In this document: piece by piece, positions 18,602 through 27,513 of the stretch
How positions within the stretch are numbered: the stretch's first letter is position 1
Layout of the letters: each line of letters opens with the position of its first letter
Assembly (NCBI RefSeq): GCF_030014915.1
Contig: NZ_JAGIXS010000002.1
Location: 310,001-374,000 of the forward strand
Direction of reading: 5' to 3'
DNA length: 64,000 bases
From: Pelomonas sp. V22
Lineage (GTDB): Bacteria > Pseudomonadota > Gammaproteobacteria > Burkholderiales > Burkholderiaceae_C
Made by a program: the position numbers and the translations under genes
Notes under the pieces: model-generated
The model's database searches: none
Told to the model about the DNA's origin: nothing
What the model saw: the letters and a program-made list of their open reading frames with translations, nothing else

Positions 18602-19875
18602 GGCGCGGCCACCCGCACCCGGTCACCCGCCGCAACAGCGGCCGTGGCCGGCAGCACGCGGTCGCCAGGTGTCAGGCCTTCGAGCACCTCCACCCATCCG
18701 CCGGCACGCAGGCCGAGCTTGGGCACGCAGCGCTCGGCCCTGCCCTCCACCACGCGCAACACCCAGGGCGCTGCCGATGCCGGCTCGCGCAAGGCCGCCA
18801 CCGGCAGCAGCAGGGCCTGCGGGCGGCGGGCCACCTCGATGTCGATGGACACGGTCATGTCCTGGCGCAATTCGGCCGGCGCGGCCGGCAGGTCGAACTT
18901 CACCTGCACCGCGCCGGTCTGCGCATTCACGCCGGGGTTGATGTAGGCCAGCCGGGCGTCGAAGCGGCGCTGCGGATAGGCATCCGCCGAAGCGAGAGCC
19001 GCCTGGCCGAGCGCGAGCAGGCGCAGGTTCTTTTCATCCACGTCGGCCACCAGTTGGGTCTGGCCGGCGGGCGACAGCGTCATCAGCAGCTTGCCGGCCT
19101 GCACCACGTCGCCGGCCTCCACATTGCGGGCAATGAGCAGGCCCGCCTGCGGCGCGCGCACCCGCGTGTAGGCCAGGCGCGCGGCAGCGGCGGCGGCGTT
19201 CGCCTGGGCGCTGCCCACGGCCGCCACCGCCAGCGCGAGCTGGCTGCCGTTTGGCGCCAAGGCCTCCAGCGCTCGTTGGGCACTGCGCCATTGGGCGTCG
19301 GCCAGGATCAGGGCGCGCTGCGCTTCGTCACGCGCCGCCTGGCCGATGAAGCCCTGGGCAAACAGGGTTTCGGCACGCGCGGCACTGGCACGCGTGGTCT
19401 CCAGCGTCGCGGCCGACTGGCGCAGCGCGAGCTCCGCCTGGGGCCGCTGCAATTCCTCCAGTTGCCGACGCTGAGCCCGGGCCTGCACCAGGGCCGCGTC
19501 GGCCTGGGCCAGCGCGGCCTGTGCCTCGGCGGGATTGAGCGCCACGAGCAAGTCGCCCGCCTTCACCGACTGGCCTTCGCGCACCGGCACCTCCAGCACC
19601 GTGCCGGTGATCTGGGCTGCGATGTCGGCGCGGTGCGGCGTCTCGACATGGCCGCTGACGACCACGGTCTGCACCAGGTCCTGGCGGCGCACTTCCAGCG
19701 CCTCCACCGGCGGCCCTTGCCACAGGCGCCACCCCGACGCGGCAAGCACAAGCAGCCCTGCCAGCGCCAGCAGGCGCATCCCATGCCGTTGTCTCAGCCA
19801 GTCCCAGCTTGTTGCCACCGCGTACCTCGCCCCAAGTTCTTGCAATCCCGTCATTGAATCCGCAAGCAAGCCCAT
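18598..19875 (-). CDS. Periplasmic adaptor (HlyD/MacA-type membrane-fusion protein)
   Basis: A 425-residue adaptor: one N-terminal transmembrane anchor (LLALAGLLVLAASGW), a split lipoyl domain (QITGTVLEVPVREGQSVKAGD and VRAPQAGLLIARNVEAGDVVQAG), an alpha-hairpin of about 100 residues between, then beta-barrel and membrane-proximal domains. It would bridge the ABC permease to an outer-membrane TolC-like channel; no such channel is encoded here. It is first in the three-gene export operon. ATG 19854 is a possible shorter start. Confidence 0.87.
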
Positions 19876-20033
19876 GGTGCATGACCGTGATCAAGAGCGG
19901 CACAAGTGGTTCCACTGCTATCGCACGAGCTGCGCACAGGGCACACGAGACGCCACAGCGCTCATCCGCAGCGCCAGGGAGCAGGGACTCAGAGGCAACA
20001 GCACCTTTACAAACTGCCACTAGGATCTGCGCC

Positions 20034-22136
20034 ATGTTGATGAAGACCCTGCTCACGGCCGCCACCGGCCTCCTGCTTGCCACCGGCACCATCGCCCAAA
20101 CCGACCACGCGGCCACGGCCGAGGTGAAGGTCCGCTTGATCAGCCCGGCGAGCAGCGTGCAGCCGGGCCAGAAGCTCTTGCTGGCGCTGGAGCAGCGCAT
20201 CGCGCCGCACTGGCACACCTACTGGATCAACCCAGGCGACTCGGGCCAGGCCACCAGCATCGACTGGTCGCTGCCCGCCGGCGCCAAGGCCGGGCCCATC
20301 CAATGGCCGACGCCGGAGCGCATCGACATCGGCCCGCTGAGCAACTACGGCTACAGCGAGCAGGTGCTGCTGCTCAGCGAGGTGCAGCTGCCGGCCGACC
20401 TCAAGCCCGGCAGCACAGCCCGGCTGTCGGCCAGCGTCAGCTGGCTGGTCTGCAAGGATGTTTGCATTCCGCAGGAGGCCGAGCTGGCCCTGAGCCTGCC
20501 GGTTGCCGCCGAAGCGGCGGCTTCGGCCGACGCACCACTGATCGAGCAGGCCAAGGCGGCCTTGCCGGCGGCCGCGCCCTGGCCGGTGCAGGTCGTGCAA
20601 TCGAACGAGGGCCTGCTCATCAGCTGGCCGGTCGAGGCCGATCAGAAACCGGTGGCGCAGTTCTTCGCCGGTGCCTGGGGCCAGGTGCGCCATGCCAGCG
20701 CGCAGGCCTTGCAGCGCGAGGGTTCGCAATGGCGCTTGCTGGTCAAGCCGGGCGAGACGCCGCTCAAGCTCGGCGAGCGCCTTGAAGGCCTGCTGGTGCT
20801 GGGCGACGGCGCCGAGCGGCGCGGCTATCAGCTGAGCAGCGTGCTCGCGGCCGCGCCACCAGCGGGCTCCGCCAGCGGCGAGGCCGGCCTCGGCCTGCTG
20901 CCGGCGATTCTGCTGGCCTTGCTCGGTGGCCTGGTGCTGAACCTGATGCCCTGCGTGTTCCCGGTGCTCTCGATCAAGGCCTTCAGCCTGGTGCAGCAGG
21001 CTCACGGCGAAGCACGCGAGGCGCGCCAGCATGGCCTGGCCTACACGGCCGGCGTGCTGGCCAGCTTTGCTGTGCTGGCCGGCGTGCTCGTGGCCTTGCG
21101 CGCGGCCGGTGGCGAGATCGGCTGGGGCCTGCAGTTCCAGTCGCCGCTGTTCGTGCTGGGCGTGGCCTGGTTGCTGTTCGGACTCGGGCTGTCGCTGTCG
21201 GGCCTGCTCGACATCGGCGCAGGCCTGGGCGGCCTGGGGTCAGGTCTTGCCTCCAAGGCCGGCCTCGCCGGCAGCTTCTTCAGCGGCGTATTGGCGGCCG
21301 TGGTCGCCACGCCCTGCACCGCGCCTTTCATGGGCGCCGCCATCGCGTTCGCGTTGGCCCAGCCGGCGGCCGAGCTGCTCGCCGTGTTCCTGAGCCTCGG
21401 ACTCGGCCTCGCCCTGCCCTATCTGCTGCTCAGCTGGTGGCCGGCCCTGCAGCGCCTGATGCCCCGGCCCGGCGCCTGGATGAACGTGCTGAAGCAGGGC
21501 CTTGCCTTCCCGATGTATGGCGCGGCCATCTGGCTGACCTGGGTGCTGGCCCAGCAGCAGGGGCCGCAGGGCGTGCTGCTGGCGCTCTCGGGCATGGCCC
21601 TGATCGCGCTGGCGGCCTGGTTGCATGGCATCAGCCGGGCGGCCGCGCCGCGCTGGAAGCTGGTGGGCGGGGTCTCCGCCCTCGCCTCGCTGGCCCTGGC
21701 TGCTGTGCTGGCCAGCAACCTGCAGACCCAGCCTGCACAAGCCGGCGAGACGGCAGCCAAGCAGCACTTCGAGCCCTACACGCCCGAGCGCTTGGCCGCA
21801 CTGCGCGGCGAGGGCAAGCCGGTGTTCATCAATCTGACGGCCGCCTGGTGCATCAGCTGCCTGGTGAACGAGCGCGTGGCCTTGTCGTCCACCGAGGTGC
21901 GCACCGCCTTTGCCGAGCAGGGCATCAACTATCTGAAGGGCGACTGGACCCACCAGGACCCCAAGATCAGCGCCCTGCTGGCCGAGCATGGCCGCAGCGG
22001 CGTGCCGCTCTATCTCTTCTATGCGCCCGGGGCCGAGGCCCAGGTCTTGCCCCAGCTGCTGACGCCTGGCATCGTGCTTGACGCGCTGCGCGAGGCCAAG
22101 CCGCCTGCCTCTTCCTCCCCTTCACCCACCACCTGA
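20034..22136 (+). CDS. Thiol:disulfide interchange protein DsbD-like
   Basis: A 700-residue protein. A signal peptide precedes a periplasmic N-terminal domain with the cysteine pair CKDVC (about 143-147). The central domain has eight membrane helices with redox cysteines in LMPCVFPVLSIKAF and TPCTAPFMGA. The C-terminal thioredoxin domain carries WCISC (about 605). The enzyme moves electrons from cytoplasmic thioredoxin to periplasmic partners. The partner here is probably the redoxin encoded 14 bp downstream. AGGA 8 nt before ATG 20034 sets the start. The N-terminal domain resembles the ScsB/DsbD type. Confidence 0.9.
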   Translation: MLMKTLLTAATGLLLATGTIAQTDHAATAEVKVRLISPASSVQPGQKLLLALEQRIAPHWHTYWINPGDSGQATSIDWSLPAGAKAGPIQWPTPERIDIGPLSNYGYSEQVLLLSEVQLPADLKPGSTARLSASVSWLVCKDVCIPQEAELALSLPVAAEAAASADAPLIEQAKAALPAAAPWPVQVVQSNEGLLISWPVEADQKPVAQFFAGAWGQVRHASAQALQREGSQWRLLVKPGETPLKLGERLEGLLVLGDGAERRGYQLSSVLAAAPPAGSASGEAGLGLLPAILLALLGGLVLNLMPCVFPVLSIKAFSLVQQAHGEAREARQHGLAYTAGVLASFAVLAGVLVALRAAGGEIGWGLQFQSPLFVLGVAWLLFGLGLSLSGLLDIGAGLGGLGSGLASKAGLAGSFFSGVLAAVVATPCTAPFMGAAIAFALAQPAAELLAVFLSLGLGLALPYLLLSWWPALQRLMPRPGAWMNVLKQGLAFPMYGAAIWLTWVLAQQQGPQGVLLALSGMALIALAAWLHGISRAAAPRWKLVGGVSALASLALAAVLASNLQTQPAQAGETAAKQHFEPYTPERLAALRGEGKPVFINLTAAWCISCLVNERVALSSTEVRTAFAEQGINYLKGDWTHQDPKISALLAEHGRSGVPLYLFYAPGAEAQVLPQLLTPGIVLDALREAKPPASSSPSPTT

Positions 22137-22150
22137 TCCAGGAGATTCCG

Positions 22151-22777
22151 ATGATGACGATGAAGCACACCCGCCGCCATCTGCTGCTCGCCACCGCCTT
22201 GCTGGTCACGGCCGGCCTCGCTCAAGCTCAAGCCCAACTCGACCAGGCCGCCCCTGCCTTCAGCGCCCGCACGGCCGACGGCAAGGCCCTGGACCTCGCC
22301 AGCTTCAAGGGCAAGACCGTGGTGCTGGAATGGACCAACCACGACTGCCCCTACGTGAAGAAGCACTACAGCAGCGGCAACATCCCCGCGCTGCAGAAGG
22401 ACGCCACCGGCAAGGGCGTGGTCTGGCTGCAGGTGATCTCGTCGGCGCCCGGTGAACAGGGCTACGTGGAAGGCGCACAAGCCATCGAGCTGAACGGCAA
22501 GCGCGGCGCGACGCCGACCAACACCCTGCTCGACCCCACGGGCCAGCTCGGCAAGCTCTACGGCGCCCAGACCACGCCGCACATCTACATCGTCAATGCC
22601 GAGGGCCAGCTGGTCTACAAGGGCGGCATCGACAGCATCGCTACCAACAAGGTTGAAGACCTGGCCCGCGCCGAGCCCTATGTGAAGCTGGCGCTGGCCG
22701 AGGTGGCAGCGGGCCGCAAGCCCAATCCGGCCAACACCAAGCCCTATGGCTGCTCGGTCAAGTACGCCAAGGGCTGA
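22151..22777 (+). CDS. Periplasmic redoxin (AhpC/TSA-thioredoxin fold)
   Basis: A 208-residue exported protein with signal peptide through AGLAQAQA, then a redoxin fold. The single peroxidatic-type cysteine lies in NHDCPYVKKHY, and a second cysteine is near the C-terminus (KPYGCSVKY). There is no CxxC. Its position straight after dsbD with GGAGA upstream suggests it is a DsbD client, reducing peroxides or sulfenic acids in the periplasm. ATG 22154 and 22160 are alternative starts. Confidence 0.82.
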   Translation: MMTMKHTRRHLLLATALLVTAGLAQAQAQLDQAAPAFSARTADGKALDLASFKGKTVVLEWTNHDCPYVKKHYSSGNIPALQKDATGKGVVWLQVISSAPGEQGYVEGAQAIELNGKRGATPTNTLLDPTGQLGKLYGAQTTPHIYIVNAEGQLVYKGGIDSIATNKVEDLARAEPYVKLALAEVAAGRKPNPANTKPYGCSVKYAKG

Positions 22778-22783
22778 ACGACC

Positions 22784-23287
22784 TCAGCCCAACCTGGCCA
22801 CCGCTGCTCGCAAGAGCAGCCGTGAGTAAAGCTTGTGAAAGCCCAGCAGCGCCACAAAGGCCGCACCCATGCGGCGCTCGCCACTGCGGCGGTCCAGTTT
22901 GGGCACGACGGCCGAGCCGAAAAACAGGCGCGTGGAGCGGCCATCGGCCGCCGCCTCGACCATCAACCAGGAGCGGGTGCGGCTCTGAAAATCGCAGAGC
23001 AGCAGCTGGTTCTCAGCGCGCCCTTCGACCGTCCAGGCAGCGAACCTGTCCAGCCGCCCCTTGGCCAACTCGCGGGCCTGCGCATCGCTCGCCGGCCGGC
23101 CCAGCAAGAGCGCCAGGATCAAGCGCTCCAGCTTGAACAAGGGCGTGGTGTAGAAAGCCTCGACGAAGTCTGCGTGTGAGATGGGCAGCGCCATCTCGGT
23201 GGCATAGCAATCGGTGTAGGCGCCCTGCTCGCGGTATTTATTCAGCAGCGCTTCAGCTGGCAGCTCGCGTGCAGTGATCGAACCCAT
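22784..23287 (-). CDS. Conserved hypothetical protein
   Basis: A 167-residue protein with no signal peptide. It has conserved-looking blocks YTDCYATEMALPISHADFV, RFAAWTVEGRAENQLLLCDF and GFHKLYSRLLLRA. The alternation of beta segments suggests a compact domain, possibly of the SRPBCC/DUF2867 kind; I am not confident. It starts 3 bp after the RidA-like gene stop, so the two share an operon and perhaps a pathway. Confidence 0.6.
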   Translation of the reverse strand: MGSITARELPAEALLNKYREQGAYTDCYATEMALPISHADFVEAFYTTPLFKLERLILALLLGRPASDAQARELAKGRLDRFAAWTVEGRAENQLLLCDFQSRTRSWLMVEAAADGRSTRLFFGSAVVPKLDRRSGERRMGAAFVALLGFHKLYSRLLLRAAVARLG

Positions 23288-23290
23288 GAC

Positions 23291-23692
23291 TCAGGCACCA
23301 TCCGGCAGTCTCGCCGCCACCGCGTCTACCTCGACGAACCAGGCCGGATCGACCAGCTGCGACACGAAGATTGCCGTCGACGCTGGCCGGTGCGCACCCA
23401 GGTGCTTGAGGCGCGCGGCGCGCACCGCGTCGCCATCCTGGCCGGCCACCATGAAGGTGGTCAGCTTGACGATGTGCTCGGGCGCCAGCCCGTGGGCCTT
23501 CAGCAAGGCCAGGATGTTGGCGAAGACCTGGTCGGCCTGCTCGGCGATGTTGTCCGGCGTCGAGCCATCGGGTCGCACGCCCAGTTGGCCCGAGAGGTAG
23601 ATCAGCTCGGCGCCAGCCGGCACCGTGACAGCATGGCTGTAAAGGCCCAGCGGGGCGTGGACCGTGGGTGGGTTGGAGAAGCTCAGGGGCAT
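23291..23692 (-). CDS. RidA/YjgF-family protein with Arg-to-Gln active-site change
   Basis: A 133-residue trimeric-fold protein with the RidA core (ELIYLSGQLGVRPDG, IAEQADQVFANILALL, VKLTTFMV). Canonical RidA deaminates reactive enamines with an arginine in VARLP; by a gap-free alignment that residue is glutamine here (VSQLV), while the following glutamate in FVEVDAVA stays. This places it among the divergent Rid groups whose activity is unknown. It is first in a two-gene operon. Confidence 0.8.
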   Translation of the reverse strand: MPLSFSNPPTVHAPLGLYSHAVTVPAGAELIYLSGQLGVRPDGSTPDNIAEQADQVFANILALLKAHGLAPEHIVKLTTFMVAGQDGDAVRAARLKHLGAHRPASTAIFVSQLVDPAWFVEVDAVAARLPDGA

Positions 23693-23711
23693 GGCAGGCT
23701 GCTGTTCAGGC

Positions 23712-24347
23712 TCAGGTCTTGCATTTGCCCGTCAGTGCCGCATGGACCATGAAGGGCGCGACGAGTATGCCCTGCACCCCGATGCGGCCGATGGCGGGCG
23801 GGTCATGTTTGAGGGCATCGGCCCGCAGGCAGCCTGGCACGCCAGCGTCCGCCACCGAGGCGCGGAGCCGCTCGCTCTCAGACATCCTGGGGCTGTGCAG
23901 GGCCTGGCTGCTGGCATTGGCCAAGCGCTGGACCGCACCGGTGCTTAGTGACATGGCCGACCGGACCGTGCCGGCGCCCAGGTCGAGCGACCGGGCGGGC
24001 GCGGAGGCGGCTGCGTCGGGCAGGCCCGCCGCTGCGCTGACCGTGGGCGCGTCGGCAGGTCGCGCTGGATGAGCCGGCACATCCAAGTAGGCACCGGGAG
24101 GCTGCTCCTGCCCGGCAGGCTGCACCGGCGCTGATCTTCGCTGCTGGGCGATAGGGAGCTCGCCTTGCCGCGGCCTCTGCCGCATCGGCTGCAGCGTCAG
24201 TACGACGACCCGCCGCACCTGGGCCTCCATCGCCTGCGGACGGACACCGCGCAAGAGCCAGGCCAAGGCAAGCACCATCAGCAGCGCGAGCAAACCCGCC
24301 ATCAAGCGAATCGGCAGCGAAGGGCCGACCAGCGCCGGGACCGGCAC
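23712..24347 (-). CDS. Membrane-anchored hypothetical protein
   Basis: A 211-residue protein with one N-terminal transmembrane segment (LMAGLLALLMVLALAWLL) followed by a proline/alanine-rich linker. A C-terminal periplasmic part has one cysteine pair (GCLRADALK near 180 and GKCKT at the end). The start is taken as GTG 24347, which shares its first base with the upstream TAG stop (TAGTG), a termination-reinitiation arrangement. No known family is recognised. Confidence 0.55.
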   Translation of the reverse strand: MPVPALVGPSLPIRLMAGLLALLMVLALAWLLRGVRPQAMEAQVRRVVVLTLQPMRQRPRQGELPIAQQRRSAPVQPAGQEQPPGAYLDVPAHPARPADAPTVSAAAGLPDAAASAPARSLDLGAGTVRSAMSLSTGAVQRLANASSQALHSPRMSESERLRASVADAGVPGCLRADALKHDPPAIGRIGVQGILVAPFMVHAALTGKCKT

Positions 24348-24754
24348 TAGACCCCCGTCACCAGCTGCATGCCCGGCCCATCTTGCGGGCGCGGCAGGAA
24401 CCCGTGTTTCTCGTAGAAGCCCTGCTTGCCCCGAGCGCAGAACAGCTGCACGTCGGTGATGCTGGCGGCGTGGCAGGCGGCCAAGGCTGCGTCGAGAAGC
24501 TGCGATCCCAGGCATTGGGCCTGAAACGCCGGCGCCACGATCATCTCGGTGATGAAGGCATGCAAATGCCCATCGGAGATCACACGCGCAAAGCCGACCA
24601 GCTCATCGCCTGCGTAGGCACTGACGCTGAACCATGATCCCGCCAGCGCTCGGGCGTAGTAGTCGGTATCGCGCTCGGGCGGCCCCCAGCCGGTGGTGTC
24701 GTAGAGCGCCTTGAAGGCAGCGGCCGTCGTAAGCCGGGTGTCGAGGCTGATCAC
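24347..24754 (-). CDS. GNAT-family N-acetyltransferase
   Basis: The 135-residue acetyltransferase has the typical beta-4 segment ELVGFARVISDG, the acetyl-CoA pyrophosphate loop region in VAPAFQAQCLGSQLLDAAL, and the closing QGFYEKHGFLPR. Substrate unknown. The usual Q/RxxGxG/A loop reads QAQCLGS, slightly unusual. GTG 24754 gives a family-typical N-terminus; a frame-extending GTG at 24859 would overlap the upstream gene by 50 bp and adds 35 residues without family resemblance. Confidence 0.75.
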   Translation of the reverse strand: MISLDTRLTTAAAFKALYDTTGWGPPERDTDYYARALAGSWFSVSAYAGDELVGFARVISDGHLHAFITEMIVAPAFQAQCLGSQLLDAALAACHAASITDVQLFCARGKQGFYEKHGFLPRPQDGPGMQLVTGV

Positions 24755-24809
24755 GGTGTCCCGAGTCTTGAGGGGGAAGAAGATTGGGTGCGGCCGGCCG
24801 GTCAGGTCG

Positions 24810-25376
24810 CTATTGAATCTTCGCCGCACGGGCTCTGGCTTCAGCCAGCGGCGGAACACCGAGCTCAGCGCGTTCGGCGTCGCTGACGGCCGTCTCGTCC
24901 ACGAGGTAGAGCTCCCAGGGGCCCGTCGACGATTTGGTGAACTGGGTGCCGTACCACTGCGGCTTGTTCAGCCGCATCAGCAAGCGGTCCCAGGCCGCAG
25001 CGCTCAGCCAGCGGCAGCGCTTGTCAGCCGGGTCCAGGGCGCGGGAGGTGGTCGCCAGCGAGTAGGCCAGGCGGATCTCGTCGACGGTCTCGCCATGCTG
25101 GAAGATCAGCGCCGCATTGCAGTAGTCCTCTGCGCTCCGGACGCCACCCTGCTTGATCAGGTCCAGCACCTTGACTCGCCGCGCCGCGTCCTCGGCGGAG
25201 ATTTTCTTCCAGTCGATGTCCTTGATCGCACCGGACCGCGCCGCCTGGTCCTGGGCCTTGAGCTCGGCCAGCACCGGGTTGGCAGCAGGCTGTTGGGCAA
25301 ACACAGGAGCGCACAAGAGGCCTACCAATGCAGTGAACGCAGTGACGTTGAATCGGCGCATGAGTGTTCTAACCAT
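24810..25376 (-). CDS. Exported DUF6624-like protein
   Basis: A 188-residue protein with a signal peptide (FTALVGLLCAPVFAQ). The body matches the pattern I associate with DUF6624: AEDYCNAALIFQHGETVDE, LAYSLATTSRALDP, WLSAAAWDRLLM and QWYGTQF. The biochemical role of that family is unknown. ATG 25361 is an alternative start. It is followed by the acetyltransferase and the membrane-anchored protein on the same strand, probably one transcript. Confidence 0.65.
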   Translation of the reverse strand: MVRTLMRRFNVTAFTALVGLLCAPVFAQQPAANPVLAELKAQDQAARSGAIKDIDWKKISAEDAARRVKVLDLIKQGGVRSAEDYCNAALIFQHGETVDEIRLAYSLATTSRALDPADKRCRWLSAAAWDRLLMRLNKPQWYGTQFTKSSTGPWELYLVDETAVSDAERAELGVPPLAEARARAAKIQ

Positions 25377-25421
25377 TCGAGTGAAGGCCAGTCTATCCTC
25401 AGGACGACCACGTCTCGCCGA

Positions 25422-26555
25422 TCAGGCGCCACCGTTCTCGAAAGAGCCGGCCTCCGGGCTGGACACCACGCGATTGCGCCCGCCCTCCTTGGCCGCATAA
25501 AGCGCCTGGTCGGCGTTCTTGATCAGGGCCTCGGCAATGGCGCGCGGCTCGCGCACGGCCGGATCCAGGCGCAGCATGGCCACGCCGATCGAGGTGGTGA
25601 CCGGCAGCTCGCCACCACCCGGCAGCGGCAGGCCCTGCCTCGCGATGGCCTCGCGGATGCGCTCGGCGATCTCGACGGCCTGGGCGCCATTGGTGCGCGG
25701 CAGCAGCACGACGAATTCCTCGCCGCCCCAGCGTGCGATGGTGTCGCCCATGCGCAGCTGCCCCTGGATCAGCTGCCCGACCTGGCGCAGCACGGCGTCG
25801 CCGGCACCATGGCCATGGCCGTCGTTGATGCGCTTGAAGTGGTCGATGTCCAGGAACATACAGGCCAGGGGCTGGCGGTAGCGGATGCTGAGGCTGATCT
25901 CGATCAGCTGGCGGTGCTCGAAGTAGCGGCGGTTGTGCACGCCGGTCAGCGCGTCGGTAAGGCCCGCGCGCTTGACGCGCTCCTGGTTCAGCGCGCTCTC
26001 CAGGCAGACCGAGACGATGGCGCTGAGCCGCTCCAGGAACTGTGTACCGGTGCCCGCCTCGTAGCGCGCCGGGTCGGTGCTGCCGAAATGCAGGCTGCCG
26101 ATCAGCTGGCCATGGCGGCTCAGGGGCAGCAAGGCCACCGAGCGCAGCAGGCCCACCGGCATGGCACCGAAGAGTTCGGCATGGCGGGCCGGGTCGAAGC
26201 GGCCGAGCCAGGGCTTCCAGGGCAAGGCATGCAGGGCCTGCAGCGGCGCGGCCGCATCCAGCAGGCGCAGGCCGGACTTCAGCAAGGGATCGGACGGCTG
26301 CTCTTGCTCCAGCAGGCGGCGGGTCTCGCCCTCGCCATCGACCAGGGCCAGGCCGATCTGCTCCACACCGAAGGCCGCGCGGTACTCGCCCAGCAGCAGG
26401 CGCAGCAGCTCCAGCAGGGAGCCCGCGCCGATCAGCTGGTTTTCCAGCTGGTCAAAGCGGCGCATCTTCTCTTCATTGGCCCGCGCCGCTTGCAAGAGCG
26501 CGTCGAGCTGGCGCTTGAGCGCCTGGTTCTCGGCCTTGAGTTGATCGATCAGCAT
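25422..26555 (-). CDS. Diguanylate cyclase with DUF484/GAF-like sensor
   Basis: A 377-residue cytoplasmic protein: N-terminal coiled coil (1-45), a GAF-like domain (about 50-205, resembling DUF484), then a GGDEF domain with active-site RWGGEEFVVLL. The inhibitory I-site RMGD lies five residues before GGEEF, so the enzyme should make c-di-GMP and be product-inhibited. There is no membrane segment. It pairs conceptually with the EAL phosphodiesterase at 34012-36369. Confidence 0.9.
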   Translation of the reverse strand: MLIDQLKAENQALKRQLDALLQAARANEEKMRRFDQLENQLIGAGSLLELLRLLLGEYRAAFGVEQIGLALVDGEGETRRLLEQEQPSDPLLKSGLRLLDAAAPLQALHALPWKPWLGRFDPARHAELFGAMPVGLLRSVALLPLSRHGQLIGSLHFGSTDPARYEAGTGTQFLERLSAIVSVCLESALNQERVKRAGLTDALTGVHNRRYFEHRQLIEISLSIRYRQPLACMFLDIDHFKRINDGHGHGAGDAVLRQVGQLIQGQLRMGDTIARWGGEEFVVLLPRTNGAQAVEIAERIREAIARQGLPLPGGGELPVTTSIGVAMLRLDPAVREPRAIAEALIKNADQALYAAKEGGRNRVVSSPEAGSFENGGA

Positions 26556-26566
26556 CGTGCCAGGGG

Positions 26567-26593
26567 CAGTCGGGGTGCGAAGGACCCCGACTG
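26567..26593 (-). terminator. Strong hairpin between dienelactone hydrolase and cyclase genes
   Basis: Perfect 10-bp arms CAGTCGGGGT and ACCCCGACTG with a 7-nt loop, 24 bp beyond the hydrolase stop and 12 bp before the cyclase ATG. There is no U-run on the minus strand, so it is at best an imperfect intrinsic terminator. So close to the cyclase start codon it could also hinder ribosome access. Confidence 0.55.
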
Positions 26594-26616
26594 TACGGCC
26601 TCAGGCGCCTCCTCAA

Positions 26617-27513
26617 TCAGGCGAGATGCTTCCTGAAGTGGGCAATCGTGCGATCCCAGGCCAGCTTGGCGGCGGCAGCGTCGAAGCGCGGCGTCGTGTC
26701 GTTATTGAAGCCATGCTGGGTGCCGGCGTAGGTGAACGCCTCATAGCTGACGCCGGCCGCCTTCAGCGCTTCCTCGTACTTGGGCCAGCCGGCGTTGATG
26801 CGCTCATCGGTGCCGGCGTAATGGATCAAGAGCGGCGCCTTGATCCTGGCTGCATCGGCAGCCTGGGGCTGGCCACCATAGAAAGGCACGGCCGCCGCCA
26901 GGTCGCTCACCTGGGTGGCCAGGTAGTTGGCCACGCCGCCGCCGTAGCAGAAGCCGACCACGCCAACCTTGCCATTGCCTTCGGGCAGGGCCTGCAAGGC
27001 GCGCACGGCGGCAATGAAGTCGAGGCGGGTCTTGCCCTGGTCCAGCTTGCCGAACAGCTCGCGGGCCTTGTCCTCATCACCCGGATAGCCACCCAGCGGC
27101 GCCAGCGCGTCAGGTGCGAAGGCCAGGAAGCCATCGAGCGCCAGGCGGCGGGCAATGTCCTCGATGTGCGGATTGAGGCCGCGGTTCTCGTGCACCACCA
27201 GCACCACAGGCAGCTTGCCATTCCCGTTGACCGCCTTGGCCGGCTTGGCCAGGTAGCCCGTGACCTGGCCCGTGCCCTGCGGCGATTCGAAGCTCTGCTT
27301 GCGGGTGACGATGCGGGCGTCATCCGGCTTGACCTGCTGCGCCTGTGCGAACTGCGGCGTCAAGCTCGTGAGCAGGGCCGTGGCGGCGGCGGTGCTGCCG
27401 GCGATGCCGGCGGCACGGTCGATGAAGGCGCGGCGGCTGATGTCGCCATGCACGAACTGGTCGAACAGCTTCAGCACCTCAGGCTGGAAGTCTTGGGCGG
27501 TCAAACGATTCAT
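26617..27513 (-). CDS. Tat-exported dienelactone hydrolase family protein
   Basis: A 298-residue alpha/beta hydrolase with an N-terminal twin-arginine signal (DISRRAFIDRAAG then a hydrophobic Ala-rich stretch ending QFAQAQ). The triad is visible: Cys in GFCYGGG, an Asp in AGTDERI and His in TQHGFNN. Classical dienelactone hydrolase opens the lactone ring in chloroaromatic degradation, but exported relatives have unknown substrates. AGGAG five bases before ATG 27513 fixes the start, inside the last 35 bp of the sigma-54 activator gene, so the two are coupled. Confidence 0.88.
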   Translation of the reverse strand: MNRLTAQDFQPEVLKLFDQFVHGDISRRAFIDRAAGIAGSTAAATALLTSLTPQFAQAQQVKPDDARIVTRKQSFESPQGTGQVTGYLAKPAKAVNGNGKLPVVLVVHENRGLNPHIEDIARRLALDGFLAFAPDALAPLGGYPGDEDKARELFGKLDQGKTRLDFIAAVRALQALPEGNGKVGVVGFCYGGGVANYLATQVSDLAAAVPFYGGQPQAADAARIKAPLLIHYAGTDERINAGWPKYEEALKAAGVSYEAFTYAGTQHGFNNDTTPRFDAAAAKLAWDRTIAHFRKHLA

